NCBI GenBank assembly: GCA_964527995.1 | Contig: CAZGRP010000033.1 | Location: forward strand, 1 to 42,567 | DNA: 42,567 bases | DNA from: CAZGRP01 sp964527995 | GTDB lineage: Bacteria; Zhuqueibacterota; Zhuqueibacteria; Oceanimicrobiales; CAZGRP01 | Reading direction: 5' to 3' | Shown: one piece after another, positions 15,437-23,911 of the stretch | How positions within the stretch are numbered: position 1 is the first letter of the stretch | Layout of the letters: the number at the start of each line of letters is the position of its first letter | Translations under genes and position numbers: made by a program | Notes under the pieces: generated by a model | The model's database searches: none | What the model was told of the DNA's origin: nothing | Seen by the model: only the letters and a program-made list of their open reading frames with translations

Positions 15437-16774
15437 ATGGAGCTCGATTGGATCGGCATGGCAATGAATGTCCTGGATCAACTCGTCTACGCAGTTTCGG
15501 TCTCCGTGACGGTTGGCATTCCCTTCTGGTATTTCAAGCGCCATCGAAGCAAAGAAAAGCTCGCCCGAGAGAAGCTCCAGAAGGCGAAGTCCCTGGGGTT
15601 GACCGAGCCGGTTTCTCTTCATCCAAAGATCGACCCGAACCGATGCATCGCCACCGGCGCTTGTGTGCAGGCCTGCCCGGAGGGGGAGATTCTCGGATTG
15701 ATCAACGGCCGAGCCGAACTTGTATCGCCGACTCGCTGCATCGGCCACGGAGCCTGCCAGGCCGCCTGTCCGGTCGACGCCATCGCACTCGTGTTTGGCA
15801 CCGAGCGACGAGGCGTGGAAATCCCGCATGTCAAGGAAACTTTCGAAACCAACGTCTCCGGCCTTTATATTGCTGGAGAGCTGGGCGGCATGGGGCTGAT
15901 TCGGAATGCGGTGGCGCAGGGAAAAGAGGCGGTGGAATACATCAGCCACACCCTGTCGCGGCGCGATCCAGCCGTCTACGACGTCGCTATCGTTGGGGCC
16001 GGCCCTGCCGGACTGGCCGCCACCTTGCAGGCAGAGAAGGTGCACCTGCGCTACATTACCCTTGATCAGGACGATATCGGCGGCACCGTGCTCACCTATC
16101 CCCGCCAGAAGCTGGTCATGACCCAGCCCATGGATTTACCCCTGTATGGCAGATGTGGATTCCGGGAGATCCGCAAGGAAGAGTTGCTTGGGCTCTGGCA
16201 GGATGTGATCCAGACCAGCGGCATTGAAATCCATACCCACGAGAAGGTGGAGAACGTGGAACGGCAGAACGGCTACTTTCGCATCGTGTCGGCCAGAGGA
16301 GAGTACCTTGCCCAGCGCGTCCTGCTGGCCATCGGCCGGCGCGGTAGCCCGAGAAAGCTGGGAGTGCCCGGGGAGAGGTCGTCCAAGGTGGCCTACAAGC
16401 TGATCGAGCCGGAGCAGTACAAACGGCGCAAACTCCTGGTCGTCGGTGGAGGAGACAGTGCGGTGGAGGCGGCCCTGGCACTTGGAGAACAGGCAGGCAC
16501 CGAGGTGACGCTGTCGTACCGCCGCGGTGCCTTCAGTCGCATCAAGGAGCAGAATCGCCAGCGCCTGGAGCGGGCCACGGAGGCCGGGTGGCTTCGGGTG
16601 CTCTACGAGTCGAACGTCCTGGAGATTCGCCCCGACAGCGTGGTTCTGCAGCAAAGGGGCAGCGACATCGTGCTGGCCAATGACTATGTTTTTGTCTTCA
16701 TCGGTGGCGAGCTGCCGACGGCATTCCTGAAGAAACTTGGGGTTCAGATCGAAATCAAATTCGGAGAGAGATGA
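15437..16774 (+). CDS. membrane-anchored Fe-S/FAD pyridine-nucleotide oxidoreductase
   Basis: Predicted inner-membrane flavoprotein of 445 residues moving electrons between NAD(P)H and a membrane partner. Residues 12-32 are one membrane span. A ferredoxin-like segment carries CIATGACVQACP (Cys70, 76, 80) and CIGHGACQAACP (Cys101, 107, 111). In both, the second cysteine of the classical CxxCxxCxxxCP is replaced (Thr, His). A thioredoxin-reductase-like domain follows with FAD motif GAGPAG at 187-192 and NAD(P) motif GGGDSA at 337-342. The ATG at 15437 is chosen just before the membrane span; ATG at 15458 is an alternative, and the open frame to 15254 lacks homology-like content. The stop overlaps the next ATG (ATGA). 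Its position ahead of a cytochrome b-like protein and two giant cytochromes suggests it is the electron entry point (inference). Confidence 0.9.
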   Translation: MELDWIGMAMNVLDQLVYAVSVSVTVGIPFWYFKRHRSKEKLAREKLQKAKSLGLTEPVSLHPKIDPNRCIATGACVQACPEGEILGLINGRAELVSPTRCIGHGACQAACPVDAIALVFGTERRGVEIPHVKETFETNVSGLYIAGELGGMGLIRNAVAQGKEAVEYISHTLSRRDPAVYDVAIVGAGPAGLAATLQAEKVHLRYITLDQDDIGGTVLTYPRQKLVMTQPMDLPLYGRCGFREIRKEELLGLWQDVIQTSGIEIHTHEKVENVERQNGYFRIVSARGEYLAQRVLLAIGRRGSPRKLGVPGERSSKVAYKLIEPEQYKRRKLLVVGGGDSAVEAALALGEQAGTEVTLSYRRGAFSRIKEQNRQRLERATEAGWLRVLYESNVLEIRPDSVVLQQRGSDIVLANDYVFVFIGGELPTAFLKKLGVQIEIKFGER

Positions 16775-17649
16775 GCAGACGTCTTTTCCAACGACTCATG
16801 CACCTGCTCTATACCGCCGGCTTCACGGCGTCGGCATATGTTCTCTGGCACGGCTGGCCGTACTACCGCCTGCCGCTCCTTGAGCGACCCTATTCGCCTC
16901 AGCACGCGGTGCTGAAGCCGGGCGGTCTTTGGGGGCACGGCCTGGGCATTCTTGGCGGAAGCATGATCCTGCTTCTGTTTCTGTACTCGGCTCGCAAACG
17001 AGAGCTTTTCGGCCTGCGCTGGGGGCGTACCAGCCGCTGGCTCGACGTTCACATCTTCTTCGGTATCATGGGCCCGATCCTGGTCACCTTGCATACCTCC
17101 TTCAAGTTTAGCGGCATCGTCGCCATCAGCTACTATTCCATGCTGGCGGTGATGTTCAGTGGCATCCTGGGGCGCTACATCTACATGCAGATTCCGCGCG
17201 ATCCCGCCGGAGACGCACTCTCGATGCGCGACATCGACGCCAAGGATCGACTGCTGACAAAGATTCTGGTGGAAGAGTACGGCATCTCGCCTTCTTTCCT
17301 GGAGCATCTGCAAAGCATCTCCGGTGCCCATCTTGCGCTGCGGACGACCGGGATCGGTTCGTTGCTGGCGATCGCCAGGATGGACCTGCAGCGGCCCTAC
17401 CGGTTCTGGCAATTGCGGCGCTTCATCCATGCCCAGCGGGCACAGATCCCGCCGAAAGCCGTGCGCGAGATGATGAGACTGGCGCGGCAGAAAGCTCTGC
17501 TGATGCGGCGGCGGGCCTTTATCGATTCGGTCCACGCGGTGTTTCACTACTGGCACGTCGTCCATAAGCCGTTCGCCTACGTTATGATCGTGATCATGTT
17601 CGTTCACATCGTGGTTACCGTCACCTTCGGCTACCGGTGGATTTTCTGA
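16771..17649 (+). CDS. cytochrome b-like integral membrane protein
   Basis: Predicted inner-membrane protein of 292 residues with about five membrane helices (near 11-30, 52-72, 91-110, 113-136 and 267-288). Histidines suited to bind b-type haem lie in or beside them: His56, His94, His108, His262, His265 and His279. A soluble segment of about 110 residues (140-250) separates helix four from the last. The architecture resembles small b-type quinol or ferric-reductase-like subunits. It could pass electrons between the flavoprotein encoded immediately upstream (4-base overlap) and the periplasmic cytochromes encoded downstream. No known family was confidently recognised, so the haem number and quinone site are inferred. 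Confidence 0.82.
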   Translation: MSRRLFQRLMHLLYTAGFTASAYVLWHGWPYYRLPLLERPYSPQHAVLKPGGLWGHGLGILGGSMILLLFLYSARKRELFGLRWGRTSRWLDVHIFFGIMGPILVTLHTSFKFSGIVAISYYSMLAVMFSGILGRYIYMQIPRDPAGDALSMRDIDAKDRLLTKILVEEYGISPSFLEHLQSISGAHLALRTTGIGSLLAIARMDLQRPYRFWQLRRFIHAQRAQIPPKAVREMMRLARQKALLMRRRAFIDSVHAVFHYWHVVHKPFAYVMIVIMFVHIVVTVTFGYRWIF

Positions 17650-17663
17650 GGAGAGATCAATAC

Positions 17664-19403
17664 GTGCAGCCAGGCCGTGGCGTCCGCCGTTCCGCTCAGC
17701 CCGGCCGACCGAACGCATGTGTCACCCGCACGCCATACGTTGTCCTGGCGGTCGCACTGCTGTGGTTTCTGCTGCCGACACGCTGGGGGATGGCCCAAAT
17801 CTCGCCTGGACCTCTGGCCCGGCCGCACGTCACCCTGGAGGGAATCAAGAACTGCACCCACTGCCACGAGCTTGGCGGGGGTGCAAGCGGCGAAAAATGT
17901 CTGAGTTGCCACCGGGAACTCAAAGTCCGGCTCGATGCCGGCGCAGGGTATCATAACCAGGTTGTCAATGTCGAGAAGAAGTCGTGCTTTGGCTGCCACA
18001 GCGACCACGCCGGTCGTGCCTTTCAGATGGTGCACTGGCCGAAAGGGCGAGACAAGTTCGATCATGCCGCCACCGGCTACGCACTGGCGGGGAAACATCG
18101 GGCTCTGCGCTGCCGCGACTGCCACAAGCCGCAGTTCATTCGTGAGGATTTACGTTCCTATCAAAAGGACATCGATCTCGACCGGACGTTCCTGGGGTTG
18201 CGCAAGGATTGCCTTTCGTGCCACTTCGACGAGCATCGAAAACAATTGGGCCAGAATTGTCTCCGCTGCCACGGTCAGAAGACCTGGAAGCCGGCGGCCA
18301 GGTTCGATCACAACCAGGCCCGCTTTCGACTCACCGGCCGACACGTCAGCCTCGATTGTGGTCGATGCCATGCAAAGGTACGCGACAGGCATCCGCCAGA
18401 CCAGCAACACCGGACCTTTATTCGTTTTACCGGCCTGAGTTTCAGGAATTGCACTCCATGCCATGGTGACGCACACGCCGGTAAATTTGGATCGGACTGC
18501 AAGAGTTGCCATCAGACCTCCGCCTGGAAGATCATAAGGCGTGGCACTTTCGACCACTCGCGCACCCGTTTTCCGCTGCGAGGCCAGCACGCCCAGGTGG
18601 CCTGCGAAAAGTGCCACACCACCACCGACATGACCCGCCCCCTGAATTTCGCGCAATGCCGCGACTGCCACAGCGATATTCATCTGGGCCAGTTCAGGAA
18701 GCGGAAAGACGGTGGCCGTTGCGATAGCTGCCACAACGAGAAGGGCTTTGTCCCGGCGCTTTTTGGAATCCGGGAGCACCAGCGCACGCGATTTCCTCTC
18801 ACTGGGGCCCACATGGCCGAGCCTTGTAACAGTTGCCATAAGCTCGAAGTCGATCGCCGGGGGCAGCGCTTTCGGGTCTTCTCCTTCAACGACCTGAGTT
18901 GCATGGGTTGCCATGACGATGTTCACAAGGGCCAGTTCGCCAGCCGTGTTGCCCGAAGCGGGTGTGAGGGTTGCCACCGCACTGAGAGCTGGCAGAAAAC
19001 CCTTTTCGATCACAGCAAGTCGCGCTTTCCTCTCGTGGGGAAACACCGAAAGGTGTCCTGCCGGCAGTGTCACCGCCTGGTGGATAGGGGCACGGCAATG
19101 CAGCGGACGCTGTTCAAACCGATGGATCGTCGCTGCGTGGCCTGCCACACAGATCCGCACCTCGGACAATTCCGCAAGACCAAGCCGGTGAAGACGTGCA
19201 ATGAATGCCACACTCCGGAGTCCTGGCAGAACCTGCGTTTCGTTCACAATCGGGATTCTGGCTTCCGGCTGGAGGGTGCGCATCAGAAAGTGTCCTGCGC
19301 CGGGTGCCACAAACGCAAGCACGTCGCTGGGAGATCTTTTGTCCTTTACCGGCCGATCGACCGATCTTGCAAGACCTGCCATTCCGGCGCTGGTTCACCG
19401 TGA
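17664..19403 (+). CDS. 20-haem cytochrome c
   Basis: Predicted exported cytochrome of 579 residues with 20 CxxCH haem-binding motifs, from CTHCH to CKTCH. An N-terminal hydrophobic segment (PYVVLAVALLWFLL, then GMAQ) is a signal peptide; no lipobox follows. The body is built of repeats beginning with FDH or a variant, for example LFDHSKSRFPLVGKHRKVSCRQCH in pieces. Six such units occur, each spanning about three haems. The extra histidines in these units are good candidates for sixth ligands. The GTG at 17664 is chosen because GAGGAGA precedes it at a good distance and it clears the previous stop; an ATG at 17637 would overlap the upstream gene. Likely role: a periplasmic or surface electron wire of the conduit (inference). 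Confidence 0.93.
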   Translation: MQPGRGVRRSAQPGRPNACVTRTPYVVLAVALLWFLLPTRWGMAQISPGPLARPHVTLEGIKNCTHCHELGGGASGEKCLSCHRELKVRLDAGAGYHNQVVNVEKKSCFGCHSDHAGRAFQMVHWPKGRDKFDHAATGYALAGKHRALRCRDCHKPQFIREDLRSYQKDIDLDRTFLGLRKDCLSCHFDEHRKQLGQNCLRCHGQKTWKPAARFDHNQARFRLTGRHVSLDCGRCHAKVRDRHPPDQQHRTFIRFTGLSFRNCTPCHGDAHAGKFGSDCKSCHQTSAWKIIRRGTFDHSRTRFPLRGQHAQVACEKCHTTTDMTRPLNFAQCRDCHSDIHLGQFRKRKDGGRCDSCHNEKGFVPALFGIREHQRTRFPLTGAHMAEPCNSCHKLEVDRRGQRFRVFSFNDLSCMGCHDDVHKGQFASRVARSGCEGCHRTESWQKTLFDHSKSRFPLVGKHRKVSCRQCHRLVDRGTAMQRTLFKPMDRRCVACHTDPHLGQFRKTKPVKTCNECHTPESWQNLRFVHNRDSGFRLEGAHQKVSCAGCHKRKHVAGRSFVLYRPIDRSCKTCHSGAGSP

Positions 19404-19439
19404 GAATTGGAAATGGAGATGCCACGAAAAGAGCTTGCC

Positions 19440-20714
19440 ATGAAGAACGTCTGGACACTAGCACTGGCGTTGCTTCTCCTGATCGGGTGGAGAGTCAGCG
19501 GCGCCCTGGCTCAGGAGAGCCCCCACAAGCGGCTGAGCCAGCCGTGTGAGGCCTGCCACGTGGCGACCTCCTGGACCGACATCCACTTCGACCATTCCAA
19601 GACGGGCTTTGTGCTGGAAACACGCCACGAGCGGCTCTCATGCACGTCGTGTCACAAGGTGGAAGATTTCAGCAGGGTCGAGAAAACCTGCTCGGCGTGT
19701 CACCAGGACGTCCACAAAGCAAGGCTGGGGCCGGATTGCCAGCGTTGCCACACTGCCCGCGGATGGGAGCTTTTCGATGCGGAGGAGATCCATTCGCGCA
19801 CAAGCTTTCCGCTGCTGGGTAGGCATGCGCTGATCGATTGCCAGAGCTGCCACCGCGGTCTGCCCAAGGGTGACTTGACCTTGCAGGCGACGCGATGCGA
19901 GCAGTGCCACCAGCAGCAGTACCTCGAAGCAAGCAATCCGGACCACGTTGCCGGCGGCCTCAGCACCGACTGCACGGAGTGCCACCAGATGAACGGCTGG
20001 CGTCCTGCCTTCTTCCCGGACCATGATGCTGCCTTTCCCATCTTCTCGGGTTCCCATGCGCGCACCTGGGATGACTGCACCGCCTGCCATGACCAGGCCG
20101 GCAGCTTCGGCACCTTCTCGTGCTTTGGATGCCACACGCACAACAGGACGAGCATGGATCGCCGGCACGCCGGGATCGGCGGGTATCAATACGACAGTGC
20201 GTCCTGCTATTCCTGCCACCCCAGCGGTTCGGGCGAGGGAGGCGCGCAGGCCCACGATGCCAGCTTCTTCCCGATTTTCAGCGGCACGCACAAGGGGGCG
20301 TGGACCGATTGCAACGCCTGCCACGTCGATCCAAGCAGCAAGGCTGTTTTCTCTTGCGTCGATTGCCACGAGCACTCTCAGGCAAGCACCGACCCGAAGC
20401 ACGTCGGCATCCAGGGATATGGTTTCGACAGTGCCCAGTGCTACAGTTGCCATCCGACCGGAGAGAAAGGCGAGTTTCGCGATCACGACAATCTCTACTT
20501 TCCGATCTTCTCCGGCAAGCATCGCGGGAAGTGGGATCGTTGCCAGACATGTCATAACGTGCCTGGCAACAATGCGGCGTTCACCTGCCTGGACTGCCAT
20601 GCGCACAGCAGAGCCAAGATGGACGACAAACATCAGGGCGAAGTCCAGGGGTATCGCTATGAAAGCTCGGCATGTTACGACTGCCATCGGAACGGGAAGG
20701 GAGAGAATGATTGA
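19440..20714 (+). CDS. 16-haem cytochrome c with internal triplication
   Basis: Predicted exported cytochrome of 424 residues with 16 CxxCH motifs. The signal peptide is MKNVWTLALALLLLIGWRVSG then ALAQ. The N-terminal half (seven haems) has two units of the FDH/F.L..H...C..CH type seen in the 20-haem neighbour. The C-terminal half is three tandem units of about 77 residues. Each reads roughly FPIFSG.H...W..C..CH, then C..CH with a following H, then GY.Y.S..CY.CH, giving nine haems (about 20030-20714). In-frame starts at 19413 or 19419 are possible; 19440 gives the canonical signal peptide. It overlaps the following barrel gene by eight bases. The protein probably works together with the 20-haem protein and the barrel in electron export (inference). 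Confidence 0.93.
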   Translation: MKNVWTLALALLLLIGWRVSGALAQESPHKRLSQPCEACHVATSWTDIHFDHSKTGFVLETRHERLSCTSCHKVEDFSRVEKTCSACHQDVHKARLGPDCQRCHTARGWELFDAEEIHSRTSFPLLGRHALIDCQSCHRGLPKGDLTLQATRCEQCHQQQYLEASNPDHVAGGLSTDCTECHQMNGWRPAFFPDHDAAFPIFSGSHARTWDDCTACHDQAGSFGTFSCFGCHTHNRTSMDRRHAGIGGYQYDSASCYSCHPSGSGEGGAQAHDASFFPIFSGTHKGAWTDCNACHVDPSSKAVFSCVDCHEHSQASTDPKHVGIQGYGFDSAQCYSCHPTGEKGEFRDHDNLYFPIFSGKHRGKWDRCQTCHNVPGNNAAFTCLDCHAHSRAKMDDKHQGEVQGYRYESSACYDCHRNGKGEND

Positions 20715-22365
20715 AAAAGGGTTGCTCGAAAAGGTGGGAGTGGCCGCGGCGTTGCTGGTCTTGCTTGCCGCGGCCAGGGGTGATGCGTTTGGCCAGAGCC
20801 GGCGCCTGGTTCGGGCCCGAGTGAAATATATCTCCGCCGAAGCCGTCTATGTCGATGCCGGGCGGGAAGATGGGCTGGCGATCGGTGACACTCTCAAAGT
20901 CGTGCGCCGCCGCAGGCTGGTGGCGCTGCTTGTCGTCGAGCATCTTGCCAGCCGTTCGGCGGCGTGCCGGGTGTTGCGCCGAGGCGGGCGCATCCGGGTC
21001 GGTGACGTTGTGTTGTTCCGGGGGACGATCTCCGGTCGTCCGCCCCCGGCGGGCAGGAGCAAACAGGGTCAGAAATCGCCCGAGAAGCAAGCCGAACTCG
21101 GCCCCGGCGGCAGCCGGCGTCCGGTCGCACGCAGAACAGTCCGCAGGCCTTCGGCCAATCGGATCAGCGGCGATTTCGCTTTGCAGACCTACTGGCAGCG
21201 GGACATGCAGGGCGGCGGATTGTCGACCCTGGAACCGAGTCTCAGCGGCAGGCTTGTCGTTCGCAATCTCGGCGGCACCGGGATGATGTTGCGGCTGCGG
21301 CACCGTTCGCGGCTGTACCACCGCAGTCGTTCCGCCGGCAGCGCAATTCCCAACAACGAATGGACGCATCGGCTGTTCGAAATCGCGCTTCTTTTCGACT
21401 CAGAGCATTCCCCTGTGGAGTTCGGTATCGGCCGCGTCCTCTCTCCGCACATACGGGGAATCGGCTATATCGACGGCGCTCATTTCGCCGTGAAGGTGCG
21501 CCGCAATCTCAGCATCGGGGTGGCGGCGGGCACCGAACCGACCGGAGATAGCGGCTCCTTCGGGCTGGCGCAAAAGAAGTACGGCGCTTTTCTGACCTAC
21601 CGGGCCGGTGCTTACGACAGCCGGCGGCTGTCCTCGACCCTCGCCCTGTCGGGCAGCTACGACAGCGGGCATGTCAGCCGGGAATTCATCTACATTCAGA
21701 ACGACTACTGGCTGGCCAGGCGGCTGTCGCTATACCAGAGTGTGGAGATCGACATCAACCGGAAGTGGCGCAGAGCGGCCCAGGGGCAGAGATTCACGTT
21801 CTCCAATCTGTACGTCACCGCCAACCTGACGCTCACACGCTTTGCGGCGCTCAACCTGTCCTTCGACGCCCGCCGGAACGTGCGTACCTACGAAACCTTC
21901 GATACGCCAGACAGCCTGTTCGACAGCACGGTTCGCCGCGGCGTCAACGCCGGCCTCAGCCTGCGCCTGCCGGCCCACATGACGATGCGCAGCAACGGCG
22001 GCGTCCGCTTTGGCAACGGCGGTCGCCGGAACACGGTTTTTGCCTCGTTCTCCTACGACCTTCGCCAGTTTCCCGGGCCGGGACATGCCGTTTCTGTCCG
22101 ACTCTCTTACTTTGACAGCCAGTTCACGCGCGGCTATCGTCCGGTCTTGTCGTACCGTTTTCCTGTAGCGCGCCGTCTGAGCGTGAACCTCAGCGGTGGC
22201 GGATACCTTTACCGGACCGGCGACCACACCACGTCGACCTACTACGGTGAGGTGAGATTCTACTATCCACTGACCCGGCGAGTCTACTCCTCGTGGAACG
22301 TCCGCCGCTACTTTGGAAATCTGAGGTCGTTGCGCATGTTTGCAGATATCGGCCTGACCCTCTGA
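20707..22365 (+). CDS. outer-membrane beta-barrel of the cytochrome conduit
   Basis: Predicted outer-membrane protein of 552 residues. The ATG at 20707 follows GGGAGAG and overlaps the cytochrome stop by eight bases; a longer open frame to 20023 is only a shadow of the cytochrome. A signal peptide (about 1-30, ending AFGQ) is followed by a small beta domain (about 33-105, VRARVKYISAEAVYVDAGREDGLAIGD...GRIRVGDVVLF) and a basic, Pro-rich linker. A barrel of about 400 residues comes next, with many alternating-polarity strands each ending in an aromatic residue, finishing MFADIGLTL. By analogy with porin-cytochrome complexes (MtrAB, OmbB-OmaB), it would sheath a multihaem cytochrome across the outer membrane. 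It shows no obvious similarity by eye to MtrB, so it may be a new barrel class (inference). Confidence 0.85.
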   Translation: MIEKGLLEKVGVAAALLVLLAAARGDAFGQSRRLVRARVKYISAEAVYVDAGREDGLAIGDTLKVVRRRRLVALLVVEHLASRSAACRVLRRGGRIRVGDVVLFRGTISGRPPPAGRSKQGQKSPEKQAELGPGGSRRPVARRTVRRPSANRISGDFALQTYWQRDMQGGGLSTLEPSLSGRLVVRNLGGTGMMLRLRHRSRLYHRSRSAGSAIPNNEWTHRLFEIALLFDSEHSPVEFGIGRVLSPHIRGIGYIDGAHFAVKVRRNLSIGVAAGTEPTGDSGSFGLAQKKYGAFLTYRAGAYDSRRLSSTLALSGSYDSGHVSREFIYIQNDYWLARRLSLYQSVEIDINRKWRRAAQGQRFTFSNLYVTANLTLTRFAALNLSFDARRNVRTYETFDTPDSLFDSTVRRGVNAGLSLRLPAHMTMRSNGGVRFGNGGRRNTVFASFSYDLRQFPGPGHAVSVRLSYFDSQFTRGYRPVLSYRFPVARRLSVNLSGGGYLYRTGDHTTSTYYGEVRFYYPLTRRVYSSWNVRRYFGNLRSLRMFADIGLTL

Positions 22366-22423
22366 CGGGTCTGACCACGTTCGGGCGGATCCCGGGCCGC
22401 TACGGCCCTTGCTCCCGGTGACA

Positions 22424-22459
22424 GCAGCCTCGGCGAGAGCACATGCTCGTCGAGGCTGC
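22424..22459. terminator. hairpin between convergent genes
   Basis: Inverted repeat GCAGCCTCGGCGAG (22424-22437) with CTCGTCGAGGCTGC (22446-22459): a 14-bp stem with one mismatch and an 8-base loop. It lies between the convergent barrel gene and methyltransferase gene and could end transcription from both sides. The following T-tract (CTTGTTCC) is weak. Confidence 0.55.
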
Positions 22460-22496
22460 CTTGTTCCAGGGTTCGCCAGTTCCCAGCCCTCGCTTT

Positions 22497-23090
22497 CTAG
22501 TCCCCAACTCGCTCAAAAGGCTTGTCTACGACGATCCAAGCATTGAACGGGTGATCCGTGTGCACGCTCACGCGGCCGCCGAGGTCTTCGAAAAAACCCT
22601 GGATGGCACGCGGTGGGTAGAAGCGGCTGTTCATCAGGGTGAGCTTTTCGAACAGGGCTACGAGTCTCGCGATACGAGTGTCGACATTGGGTTCCTCGAC
22701 TACCAGCCTTCCCCCTGGGGCCAGAACACGCCACAAGTCGGCGATGGCCTGGCGCTGATCGCAGAAGTGGTGCAGCGCGTCGACCACGACCACCCGCTCG
22801 AAAGTGCCGCTGCCGAAGGGCAGAAATTCGGCGTGAGCAAGAACGGTGTGCAGGCCATCCTTGGCCGCAGCGCGGCGCAACATTGGCGGCGACACGTCGG
22901 TGACGACGATCTCGGCGGCCATGCCGCGAAGGGCCTGGGCGACGCGACCTGTGCCGCCTCCGGCATCCAGCAGGCGACCCCGGACGGGCAGGTCCAGCAA
23001 TTCTCGCAGCCGATCGACATCGGTGGTGCCGATGACGTGGTCGTAGAACGGAGCCAATAGAGAAAAGTGATCGAAGAGAGGTCGTTTCAT
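22497..23090 (-). CDS. class I SAM-dependent methyltransferase
   Basis: Predicted cytoplasmic methyltransferase of 197 residues. SAM-binding motif I is LLDAGGGTGR (about 40-49). It is followed by VVTDVSPPML (motif II region), VVVVDALHHFCD and APGGRLVVEEPN, the order found in UbiE/Methyltransf_11 proteins. The N-terminal FDHFSLLAPFYDHVIG also fits that family. The substrate is not deducible. It lies 34 bases downstream of the corrinoid adenosyltransferase on the same strand, so the two are probably co-transcribed, which may hint at cobalamin or C1 metabolism (inference only). Confidence 0.9.
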   Translation of the reverse strand: MKRPLFDHFSLLAPFYDHVIGTTDVDRLRELLDLPVRGRLLDAGGGTGRVAQALRGMAAEIVVTDVSPPMLRRAAAKDGLHTVLAHAEFLPFGSGTFERVVVVDALHHFCDQRQAIADLWRVLAPGGRLVVEEPNVDTRIARLVALFEKLTLMNSRFYPPRAIQGFFEDLGGRVSVHTDHPFNAWIVVDKPFERVGD

Positions 23091-23124
23091 GGGCCTATCC
23101 CGGTTTCACGATTGCGGTTGCCGG

Positions 23125-23655
23125 TCAGTATTCGATGCCCTTTCGCGCCAGTATGCCGTCGCGGTAGTAGTGCTTCACCTCGCGCATCTCCGTGACCAGG
23201 TCGGCACGTTCGATCAAGGCTTCGGGGGCACGGCGACCGGTGAGGACCAGCTCGACGCTTGTGGGGCGTTCGTCCAGGAGTGCCAGCACCTCCTCAACAG
23301 ACAGAAGGCCGAACCAGAGGGCGACGTTCACTTCATCGAGGACTACGAGCTGGTGTTTGGCTGCGCGCACCACCTCCTGCGCCCGCTTCAGGGCCTCGTG
23401 GGCCAGGGCGGCATCCTCTGAGGTCAGATCTTTGCGGTGCAGGCATTCTGGCCGGCCGAACTGCTCTATGGTGATGAGCGGCTGGCGCCGCAGAGATGCG
23501 ATCTCACCATACGCCTGTCCTTTCATGAACTGGATGATGTAGGACCGCAATCCCCACCCCGCGGCCCGCAGCGCCAACCCCAGGGCCGCCGTCGTCTTGC
23601 CCTTCCCATCTCCGGTGTAGATGTGCACAAACCCCCTCGACAACCCTTTGCTCAT
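23125..23655 (-). CDS. cobO: corrinoid adenosyltransferase (CobO/BtuR type)
   Basis: Cytoplasmic ATP:cob(I)alamin/cob(I)yrinic acid a,c-diamide adenosyltransferase of 176 residues. It attaches the 5'-deoxyadenosyl group in adenosylcobalamin synthesis or salvage. The CobA/CobO/BtuR signature is complete: P-loop YTGDGKGKTTAALGLALRA (about 13-31), YIIQFMKG, LVVLDEVN (about 103-110), VELVLTGR and ADLVTEMREVKHYYRDGI near the end. The normal length for the family is about 175-200 residues. It is the first gene of a two-gene minus-strand unit with the methyltransferase. No cobalamin riboswitch was recognised in the roughly 250 bases upstream. Confidence 0.96.
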   Translation of the reverse strand: MSKGLSRGFVHIYTGDGKGKTTAALGLALRAAGWGLRSYIIQFMKGQAYGEIASLRRQPLITIEQFGRPECLHRKDLTSEDAALAHEALKRAQEVVRAAKHQLVVLDEVNVALWFGLLSVEEVLALLDERPTSVELVLTGRRAPEALIERADLVTEMREVKHYYRDGILARKGIEY

Positions 23656-23776
23656 TTTGGGTCTCCCGATCGAAAGGAGCGGCTCTTGTGGATTCCAGTC
23701 GCACTACTTCAACGCCGGGCTCCAGGAGTTGGATGCAGGGCACCGACGTGGCGATACAGCGCTCCGCGGATTGTGC

Positions 23777-23805
23777 TTGCTTTCCTGGCAGGCCTGCTTT
23801 ACATT
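23777..23805 (+). promoter_or_regulatory. possible sigma-70-like promoter upstream of the protease-like lipoprotein
   Basis: -35 TTGCTT, a 17-base spacer, -10 TACATT. The match is moderate. It would start transcription near 23812, leaving a leader of about 100 bases before the ATG at 23912. Confidence 0.3.
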
Positions 23806-23911
23806 GGTACATACAGAAGGATGGGCTGCTTCACGAGCGCACTTCCGCATCGGGCCGGGAACTGCGCCCCATGCGGCTGGCGCTCGCACTCGAAACACCC
23901 TCTGATTGTTT

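Noticed and set aside
20023..20706. Upstream extension of the barrel reading frame
   Set aside because: It overlaps the 16-haem cytochrome in another frame and is Arg/Ala/Pro/Thr-rich noise; the ATG at 20707 has a good Shine-Dalgarno and signal peptide.
23656..23911. Cobalamin riboswitch upstream of the adenosyltransferase gene
   Set aside because: No recognisable B12-box-like core was seen on the minus strand and the leader appears too short.
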